From: Persicaria tinctoria
Lineage: Eukaryota > Streptophyta > Magnoliopsida > Caryophyllales > Polygonaceae
Assembly: GCA_037127255.1 (NCBI GenBank)
Contig: JBANSL010000013.1
Coordinates: forward strand, 61,952,688-62,016,687
Reading direction: 5' to 3'
DNA: 64,000 nucleotides
The position numbers were made by a program, and so were the translations under genes. Within the stretch, counting starts at the first letter, position 1. Every line of letters starts with the position of its first letter. Shown here piece by piece: positions 55,860 to 64,000 of the stretch. The notes under the pieces are model-generated. The model had not been told where the DNA came from and searched no databases. It was given only the letters and a program-made list of their open reading frames with translations.

Positions 55860-57500
55860 AATTGTGTAGTTTATGCTTATTTTCCAATTATGGAGATCTA
55901 CACGAGTTCTTGTTTAATTTCGCAGAAATCGAGACACTTTACGAGCAATTTGGAGAAGAGAAGAAAGTTGTCAGAGGCAGTCGATATCGAGTACACATAC
56001 TCGATATCGAGTGGAAGCAAAGGACTAGGAATCGAGCGGAGCAAAGGCTGAATTTCGACCTAGAAAGGAGTCGATATCGTGAAGCACATCACCAGGAATG
56101 CCAGAAATCGACAAGCAGGAGGAGGTCGATATCGAGTGAGACACTTAGTCGATTTCTACCTCAGAAGCCAAGATCGAGTGAGCTGTGAAGATTAGGTCGA
56201 TATCGACCATGTTCAGTCGATATCGACCTAGTCTTCACAATTCACTCGATCTCGGCTTCTGAGGTAGAAATCGACTAAGTATCTCACTTGACCATCAGGA
56301 GCCGATTTCGAGCCAATCCGAGTACGAGTCCGAGTGTTGATTACTTGCGTGCAATGGAAGGAAAGATTGTTTATCCACTTGGAAGATATTTTATCCACCT
56401 TAGTAATTCCCTAATTTACCTAGGGGGATTTTAATTGTTTTATTTATTTTATTTATCAAACGTTTATCTTAGGATTTAGATAGATAGATTTAGATTAAGA
56501 TATAGTTGTTCTATCCTAGAATAGCTAGGGATGAGCACTATAAATAAAGCCCTAGGGAGCTGGTTTTTATTCATTCCATTCTACAACAATTTCATTTGAG
56601 TTCACAAGTAGTTAGACAATTATAGAGTTATAGAGAGAAAGTGGAGCTCGATTGGGGTTGGAAGAGTCGAGGGACGTTTTGGCTTTATTCGGTTGTAAGC
56701 TTTCGTTTATTTTACTACAATTAGTTATTCCCTTTATATTATTGATGTTTGTTACTATGATGAGAAGCGAGTAGTCACCTACTTCTATGATCGGGGTGAG
56801 CCCAACAGTAGCCATATAGGGTTATGCATCAAAGATATGATTTTTATATGCGATTTCATCTTCTATCCCTAATTGCATGATTCTTCTACGACAGTAGTAG
56901 GTAAATCCTTATTTGTATTATTGAAGCGAAAATGATCTTAATATGAATTTGGATTAATTATGTGAAAAAGATAGTAACAATTAGGGTTTATGCGAAAACC
57001 TCTATAATCTTAATTGTTAATGACGAAAGTTATTTGATGAAAATGCATAATCTTTTATAACTTGGCATAATTCTTACATGGTTATTGTTGTGACATTGAA
57101 ACCCCGATCTTGGAAGTTTTTTCAGTGTATTGATTTACAAACCCAAATCTGTGTTATTTCTGTTCATCTTCTCATCAATCCTTATATTCTTCGGACGTTC
57201 TTTTCCGATGTTATTTATTTATTTTTCTGCAAATTTCGAGTTCTGCATACAGAGTCGATTTCAACCCCTGACATGTCGATATCGAGTGCTTCTGTACTCG
57301 ATGTCAAGTTTGTTGTTTCTATTGTGCAGGTTTGAAGAAGGATTTCGACTGACTTCAGTCGATATTGACAACATAGGTCGATATCGAGTGGTCTTCTAGT
57401 TGATAGCAGGGCGATTTTGGAACTGAATTGACGAGCGCTGACACGCTTCCTCGTGGATTCGATCCTGAAACCCTACGACTACAGCGGGATGGATTCTTGT
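55860..57500. repeat. TCGATATCGA-rich region with promoter-like segment
   Basis: The palindromic word TCGATATCGA occurs repeatedly (near 55981, 56010, 56125, 56200, 56217; partial copies near 56072, 57276 and 57380). A TATA-like CACTATAAATAAAG is at about 56537-56550, followed by CATTCCATTCTACAACA. I suspect an LTR or a non-coding retroelement, but no LTR pair, primer-binding site or gag/pol is visible. Confidence 0.4.
56136..56287. repeat. 72-bp inverted repeat (hairpin)
   Basis: 56136-56207 and 56216-56287 are inverted copies with five differences, all transitions, and an 8-base spacer (CATGTTCA). Each arm contains TTAGTCGATTTCTACC and ends in GTCGATATCGAC. Confidence 0.9.
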
Positions 57501-58469
57501 ATTTTATTTGCTTAGACAAGGAGTTGGTTTTGTTCATATATTTTATATTTATTTCATAACTAGATTGCCCTCCCAACGGCTGAGGAAAGTGACCGGTCGG
57601 GGAGAGGCCTATGGGAGGCTGCAGAGAACGATTGAGGGGTGTGTGAGGAGAAATCCCAAATTGATTTGGGGATTAGTTTGTTTTGCAATATGAGAAAGAA
57701 GGGGGGTATGGTGGGTTGCGCCAATTTGATCTGGGTACTGTATTGATGAAGAAGGTGGCGGACGTGGTGGGTAGCGCCGCTGTGGGTAGTTTGAGAATAA
57801 ATCTCGGGTGTTCCCCTAAGGTTTTGTTGCGTTTGTTGTTATTGGTGGTGGTGTGGATTTTAGTGGTGGCGATGATGTCGATGGTGGTGATGTGCCTGTG
57901 GTGGTGGGTGAAGGTTTGGGTTTTTGCTCAAAGAGGGAGTTGGAGGTCTGTATGCAACCATGTAGTAAGCACAAATCGAACTATTCTTTCGCCTTTTACT
58001 AAAGAGTGGGAGGTCTGTCCGTAAAAACCTCCGATTCATCCTTCCAGTCCTTGAAATTTGTCATCCCCAACCATCAAATCTTTATTCCCCCCCCCCCCTA
58101 AAACAAGTTTTTTTCAAGTGTTAATGGAATTGAAACTGTGTAACCATTTTGAAATGGTTCAACCGGAAAGAGACTTGCGGATAGTATCCAAAGGTCTCCG
58201 GATGACCGCTCTTTATTTTATCAAATTCAAGGAATTGAAACCGTGTGCATTGCCCAAACGAAATTCTAGAATCAAGGTTGAATAAACAACTCAGATTTTA
58301 CCCCGCCCCCAAAATATGTTACTACTAACTAGTCTTCCAAATTTAGATGGTGTTGATGCCATTAAAGTTGATGAGTTTAACACACATACAACAACTTAAC
58401 CACAATATCTACCCACTGTATCTCGCAATGAAGCAGGGTCTTACCCATCATATTTGACACTTTGCAGTC
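57501..58469. other. No recognisable gene
   Basis: A plus-strand frame at 57683-58024 is hydrophobic and Val/Trp-rich (GTGG-type repeats) and looks like a low-complexity artefact. A poly-C run lies at 58089-58099. The stretch includes the 3' flank of the coiled-coil gene. Confidence 0.35.
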
Positions 58470-61075
58470 TTACCTCTCTTCTTTCGAGCTCACCCTTTGG
58501 AAGCCCTTCGTATTCGAATGCGAATGCCATTGCCTACCTTCCAACCTCGCCTCCATCAACTTCGCCTTCAGCGTGTTCTCCTTCGCCCCACTCTGTGCCC
58601 GTCTCAAGCTCTGCGAAGCCTCACGATCTCCCAATCCGATTATCGGCTCCCACTTCTTCACTGGACTAGTTGGCCCCGCCAACATGAGGCGCCCATGAGA
58701 CTCGTCAACTAGTGCATCCTCCGGGTGAATCCTGTCCCCCTCCACCGATGAGGAGTTGTTCCGAGCCAAGCATTCTGCTCCATACCGCTTGCTCTTGCTC
58801 GTATTCTCGGCCTGAGATTTCCCACTGCTCAATATAGCCCTCCCCATGTGTTGTTCAAATCTCGCTCGCGTTCCATCCGTCCTTACTTCTTCAGAAGCCG
58901 CCTTATTCGATCTTTTCATCGCAGCACTATCATAATCATTCACAGGCTTGCTCAGCTCGAAACAATTCGATTCACTATCCACGGATTCTCCATCTTCATC
59001 TGCGTTGTTCGGGGCACTTGGGGCCTCGTTCAAGTGGAACGACTCTAAGGAGCGTCGCCTTATGTTGCTATGACGATCCTTCGTCTCCTGTGAGTGTGTC
59101 TTCGGAAAGAAATCGTCTGTGTTCCTTGAACTGGTAGACTGCTCTCTGGCTTTCAAGAAAGCATCTATCTCCGAGCTAAGCTTCTCGACAACCATACCCT
59201 TGTCTGATTCTTCAGCGACCTTCGTCTGCACGCGTTCATCCAGCCACACTTCCGACATATGGAGAACGAAGCTGTCAACATGCTCTCTACTACAAACCTT
59301 GTCCTTCTCCGTCTTGTACTGCAAAGACCTCAGTTCCTTCTCATAATCTCGTATCCCCAAAGCGAACTCGTCGCACAATTCTTCCAACAGCAGCCTTGCT
59401 CTCCTCTCTCTTTCGAGCTCGCCCATTCCCTCACTCAACGAGGACTTGACATCTGATAGCTCACGGGCCAGCTTGCGGTGCAAGCTCTCCGATCTTTTCC
59501 TCAGCTTCCTCTCGTCTTCTAGCTCGTCTCTTACCGACTGCAATGATGACTTTATCCGTTCTTGCTCCAAGTTCTTCCGGGCAAGTTTATCCTGGGCAAC
59601 CTGCTTCATTAGATCATCAATCACCTGCCTGTCCACTTGCTTCTCTTTGAGTAAATTTTTTATCCTTGCCCTGGCGTTGTCCACTTCCGTCTTCAGTGCC
59701 CGGACAAGCGATGAGTTGGACGCATGCTGTTCTTCGAGCATCCATATCCGGTTAAGCACTTTGAGCAACTCAGTAGATGTTTTAAGGCTGTAGTTTGAGT
59801 CACCAATCCTACCCTTCAGCTCTACGGAACTAGACGGAGTGGCTCCACCGTTGTATGGTGTCACCTGCAACGGAAAGAAAACGCACAGATTTAGCAGCTT
59901 CATACTAAGTTAGCATCTTGCTGCTTCCGTCTCAACTCAATCGAATCAAGTCCTCATTGCAGATATAACACTCTAGGAAACAACAACAACAACAACAACA
60001 ACAGCAAAAAATTGATAGTACCTCCATAGAACTGCTAAAACTAGCAGGAGAAACTGGCTGAATCGCGTGTCCATTTCTGTTGACTGATCCATGATGTCTC
60101 CTCAGTGATTCCACAATCTGCCTGTGGAAACTTCCTGTACTTACTGCCTGCAAAAAATGCTACAAACATAAGAATACTGGATGACTATAAAGGTTATGGT
60201 GACCGATTGCTTCTAAAAGACGAACTCCATAATAAGAATATGCAAAGGTAATCCATACCCAACAAGATCAAGTGGTAAACTGAAATGCTAACTGCATCCG
60301 GCCCTAAGGTTGAAGATAACAAAAGCACAGGAATTGAAGTGCCATAGAAAGCAAAATCAAGTCCATGGACCGGCAATAACGATTTCAACTACGACAGTTG
60401 GGGCAAGTAGACAGACAATCTGATTGAAAGGGAAATACTAAAAACAAGGTCACAGGCATCATTTTGGAAGTAAAGGGTCACCAGTCTCAGAAGCAATCCA
60501 AATTCCTAATTGAATCCCTAGAGTTCCAAACAAAGGATACAACCCAATAAAGTTGTAGAATTGAATCACTGAGTTTGAAAAGGCAATCCAAATTCCTCAC
60601 CAAAGCCTAAGAAAAGGAAATTGAGAATACAAAATGATCAAGGGCAGTACAATAGTACCTGATGAGGGTGATCATCATCAGATTGAGGTGGATCTTCCTC
60701 CTCCAAAACAGGCTGTATCTGCAAACCCTTGTGGTGGCGGTGGTGGCGGTGCAGCCCGGAGGAAGGAGGCTTACTACTCATGTTGGAGAGAGGAGGGTGG
60801 TGGTGGGGCAGAATCTCCCACAGATTAGCACCCAACTGCCTAGCACTAGCAGTGACCACTGTGGTTGAGCAACTGCTCTTGGCTATGGGGTCTTGGGAGC
60901 CTACAAAACTCCAACTGGGTGGAGGTGTGCCACTGCAACTATCAAGAGCTCCAGTTCCCCTTTTCCCCACCAAAACGACGCGTTTTAGCTTTATCCCCAT
61001 GAATTCCTCCTTTTCCATCTCATCTCCTCCTTGACAGTCACCATCTCTCTCTCTACCTTTTCCCTCTTCCTCCAT
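58470..61075 (-). CDS. Plant coiled-coil protein of the At5g41620 / At1g64180 type
   Basis: Three exons: 61075-60659, 60147-60022 and 59864-58470, all phase 0, giving about 645 residues with no stop. The N-terminus has KLKRVVLVGKRG, TPPPSWSF and SARQLGANLWEILP, the conserved start of this family, then a His/Ser-rich stretch. A long coiled coil (about residues 210-420) includes KTSTELLKVLNRIWMLEEQH and ALKTEVDNARARIKNLL, then LLLEELCDEFALGI and VWLDERVQTKVAEE. The C-terminal third is polar and disordered. Some databases call it 'intracellular protein transporter USO1-like', which rests on the coiled coil only. The function is unknown to me. A CAA repeat lies in intron 2. Confidence 0.85.
59976..60003. 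repeat. (CAA)n microsatellite
   Basis: A CAA run in intron 2 of the coiled-coil gene, about 20 bases from exon 2. Confidence 0.9.
60148..60658 (-). other. Intron 1 of the coiled-coil gene
   Basis: No repeat or gene seen. The donor reads CAG then GTACTA and the acceptor TTTTTTGCAG then GCAGTA on minus. Confidence 0.5.
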
Positions 61076-62043
61076 TCAAGATTCAACAACACAAATTTCA
61101 ATTCAATTTGAAAAACCCTGGCCCCTTTGGTTAGTGCTATTCCACCCTCCTTTCAACAGTCCCACTCCTCCATTGGCACCTTTTGCTTTTTGGGTACCCC
61201 CTTTTCCCGGGATTCTTTGTCAAAGTTTTCTGCTTTTTTCCACTTTCACATCTCTCCGAGGAAGCTTGCAACAGTTGGAAGACTCACTGCACTTGTTGTT
61301 CTTCCTTGATGCCCTTTTTGTCTTGTAAACAAACAAATGCTGAATTAGAAATTTTTAGGGCTATTGGAGAAGGGGAAAGCAAAAGTGGAATCTTTGCCCC
61401 CCTTTCTTTTTTTAAACCATGCTCATCATGTTTAAGGCCATTGGATACTGTGTACAGTGTTGTACTCTTCCAGTCTTCCTTACCTGACCCCATGCCTCCT
61501 AGGGTTATTTTGGCTTTGCCAATGCCTTCAAATGCATATCTTGTACTACTATGAAATAGAGGTTAAAACCCAAGAATTTACTTCTGATAAGCACAACTCA
61601 ATGATTGATGGTGCCTAGGCTCAGCTCAAATTTGACCTGGGGCTTCAATGCCTCTGAATTTTGCACAGAATCAGCTTGTACAAAGTTTGGAACCTCAACT
61701 TACCACAAGGTGAAGTTGTTCCAAAAATGTCTCAGTTTCTGTGTGGTCCTGTATCTCATTCAATTAAGTTGATCATCTAATTCTTACCCACATTTATGAC
61801 ACTTTTCCATTTTTATACAATTTTTTTAAATTCTCTTTTCTCCTAAAAAAACAAAAAAAAAAAAAGCTTGCTAGTATGGTCTTTTTTTTTTCCATTATCA
61901 ATGAAGAAGATACAAAAGCAGACTACATAGAAATAAGGGTTAACAACAGCAACATGTAGCTATATAGAAAAGGAAAGAAACTCTATAATTCATGATGATT
62001 GAAGTAGAATCTCCTAATGCCCACATGGTAGTATTAGTATACA
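61076..62043 (-). promoter_or_regulatory. 5' flank of the coiled-coil gene
   Basis: No other gene is evident. Short plus-strand open frames at 61127-61554 are probably chance frames in leader or promoter DNA. A convincing TATA box was not found. Confidence 0.35.
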
Positions 62044-62046
62044 TAA

Positions 62047-63082
62047 GAGCATTTTTAATGGTGATATTCTATAGGATTATCATAACCTAATAAGACCATC
62101 CCCAACCATGGGAAACTTCTTTCCTCTTTTTTTTCCCATCTTCCTATCACAATTTTACAATTCATTTATTTTTTTGTTTAAAATAATTTCAACTTTTTCT
62201 AACTCTTTCTAAAAAATTTCCTCTACAACCATGGGAAACCTCTTTTACCTCTTTTCAAATTTATTTTCACTTTTTCTTTTCCTTTATATCTTTCCCTTTA
62301 TTATATGTGTATCATCATATATTATTGTGAATTATTTTTATTTATAAAGTTATAAATAAATAAAAATAAAAATAGCAAGTAGTTAATATAAATATATTTT
62401 ATTGCATCTAGAATAAAATAAAATAAAAAGTTAAAAACATATTTTATTGTGAACAACAACTTCTTCGTTCTCTTGTACTTGATGGACTTGCCTTGCATCT
62501 TCGAGTGGCACTCTCTTGAACACCCGGAGAATGCTCAAAATGTTGTTGGTTTGGGGAAAAAAAAAAGGATTGTACACATTGGTAGGATTGTGTGAGGTAT
62601 AATTTGGATATTCGGGTGTTGAAGAATTGTTAAACATTTGCAACATCACTTGAAATTGAGGATTTTTTAGAAGATTTGGATAAAAAGACATATTTGGAAT
62701 GAGTGGAGTATTTGGATTATTGTGATCCATGTTTAAGAAAATAGGTGCAACTACAATAGATTAAGATGAGGTTATATATAGGATAAAATTGGGCTCAAAT
62801 TATAGAAAAAAATAAAATTAAACCAATGGGATATTTTATTTTAAAAAATAATGAAATATAAATATATTTTTATTTCATTTTAAATCCTATTACAACTAAT
62901 AAATCTAAATGTAAAATATATCAACCTACTTTATCATAAAAAAAAAAATTAGAAAAGGGAAGAGGTTACCTTTCTCTACCAAGGTAACCCCTCCTCACCC
63001 CTTACCTTAAGGTAAAGGTCACAATCATGGGCTTACCTTTTAGCAACCTTAAGGTATCTAAAATTCATGGTTGCTCATGCTC
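62047..63082 (-). mobile_element. Non-autonomous PIF/Harbinger-type element
   Basis: Ends are GAGCATTTTTAATGG on the left and, inverted on the right, GAGCATGAGCAACCATG. TAA flanks both sides (62044-62046 and 63083-63085), the 3-bp target preference of PIF/Harbinger. CCATCCCCAACCATGGG near the left end is typical of such elements in eudicots. The interior carries an ORF1-like fragment. Confidence 0.65.
62431..62730 (-). CDS. Harbinger ORF1-like N-terminal fragment
   Basis: A 99-codon frame from the ATG at 62730 begins MDHNNPNTPLIPNMSFYPNL and is Asn/Pro/Phe-rich. This resembles the start of the SANT/trihelix ORF1 proteins of PIF/Harbinger elements, often annotated as 'glutathione S-transferase T3-like'. 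The DNA-binding domain itself is not present. It is probably a leftover of an internally deleted element. Confidence 0.4.
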   Translation of the reverse strand: MDHNNPNTPLIPNMSFYPNLLKNPQFQVMLQMFNNSSTPEYPNYTSHNPTNVYNPFFFPQTNNILSILRVFKRVPLEDARQVHQVQENEEVVVHNKICF

Positions 63083-64000
63083 TAATAAAATGAAAAATAA
63101 AAAAGTGGTGAATAATTCAGATATTTCGAGTATTAATGATCCTTATTTCATTCACCAATCTACCATTCAAACAAGACTTGCCAAACGGGTCTTTTGGGTC
63201 GGGTCGGGTCCCGGATAAAACAGGTTTCGGGTAAAACAGGATCCGTGTATTTCTGGGTTGACGCGAACCCGGGTTTGACCGAGTTTCGGGTCATTTCGTG
63301 TTTGTTAATTTTTTCCATTTTAAATTAAAAAAATAATGATTTGATAATTTTGCGATAAATTTAAAATTCTAAAATTAAAAACGTTGTTCATAAGTTTTAG
63401 TGCTTGTAATTATATACTATATCTGATCTAAAATATTTGATTTTTATTATTTCTCGTAATTTTTAATAAAATGTAATAATATATAAATATCAAAATTTTA
63501 AATAATTTTTTAAATATATTTTATTAAAAATTTGATGTTTATATATTATTACATTTTATTAAAAAACATTTGATTTTTATTATTTCTCATAATTTTTAAT
63601 AAAATGTAATAATATATAAAATATCAATTTTTTAAATAATTTTTTAAAAATAATTTCATGCAATTAGTAATAAGCATAGAATTGTTTTAATATTTTAATA
63701 TTTTTTAGAATTTTTATCTTCTTCAAAAAATGTGTTGAAAAATAAAAAATCAAATAATATCGATCGTACGGAGTATTACACAATGCAAATAAATATAAAA
63801 GTTGATTTGAAAATGAAAGATAAGTGATTGTAATTATAAAATGTAATAAATTGGAATCTCCATAAAAAAAATTAATCATATATAATTAAAAATCAACCGG
63901 GTAAATCGGGTTAAAATTACCGGGTCATCGGGTCGAAACCCAGATTACCCGGAAAATTTCAGGGTATTCGGGTTCAGGTTGGAAAAAAATTTCGAGTCAA
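63083..64000. repeat. GGGTCGGGT-rich dispersed repeat flanking AT-rich DNA
   Basis: GGGTCGGGTCGGGTCCCGG (63197 on) and related words to 63300, then AT-rich DNA with a repeated word ATTTTTAATAAAATGTAATA (near 63460 and 63592), then CGGGT-rich words again from 63895 to the end. It is probably one dispersed element cut by the window edge. No gene. Confidence 0.4.

Noticed and set aside
57683..58024. Hydrophobic Val/Trp-rich frame that could be a membrane protein
   Set aside because: It is built from GTGG-type low-complexity repeats and lacks neighbours or a family pattern.

Overview
This is plant nuclear DNA, almost certainly from a eudicot. The evidence is intron-rich host genes with GT/AG junctions, TATA-box promoters, Stowaway-type MITEs, RTE- and L1-type LINE remnants, and several Mutator-like elements (MULEs) with plant-specific cargo domains (DUF1985-ULP1, plant mobile domain, OTU-bearing transposases, B3). 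I do not assign a species. Only two host genes are recognisable: an LCAT-like acyltransferase/phospholipase gene (20938-36280, +, 11 coding exons, intact) and a coiled-coil gene of the At5g41620 type (61075-58470, -, 3 coding exons, intact). Everything else I can identify is transposon or transposon debris.

Layout. 1-3040: old LINE pieces (zinc-binding and RNase H domains) interrupted by a GC-rich element with four AAAACGCGGTT..AACCGCGTTTT palindromes. About 3040-11350 (element 1): a VANDAL/Kaonashi-like MULE with a DUF1985+ULP1 protease gene facing a transposase gene, and a dispersed GTGACA motif. About 11360-19070 (element 2): a MULE with a plant-mobile-domain gene and a convergent OTU-domain transposase gene, with GCAATCGCG repeats near both ends. 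19080-36280: the LCAT-like gene, whose introns hold MITEs, an antisense RTE LINE, a tandem duplication and a SINE-like piece. 36650-38470: a non-autonomous element. About 38990-48330 (element 3): a complex MULE. 48906-55827: a hAT, a LINE tail, a Helitron and a 9-bp-TSD MULE. 55860-57500: DNA rich in TCGATATCGA with a long hairpin. 58470-61075: the coiled-coil gene. 62047-63082: a Harbinger derivative.

The most unusual part is element 3. Besides the OTU transposase it carries at least seven small genes: an unknown exon, a B3-domain protein, three paralogues of an unrecognised small Cys/His protein family, a BED-like zinc finger and a short coiled-coil protein. It also has three tandem foldbacks, two of which share base and loop but have different, still-paired stems. 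Nearly every gene start is preceded by a cluster of the 18-bp palindrome ACCGCATnnnnATGCGGT (35 copies in seven clusters, often 25 bp apart) lying just upstream of a TATA box. I infer a transposon-encoded regulatory network with one shared operator, comparable in logic to VANC/motif anti-silencing in VANDAL elements or TnpA/subterminal repeats in En/Spm. Neither the palindrome regulon nor the small-protein family matches anything I can name.

The three large MULEs are all damaged. Their premature stops can all be explained as C-to-T changes on one strand or the other, as expected for methylated, silenced transposons. The OTU domain of element 2 still has its Cys and His motifs, and most small genes of element 3 are still open.
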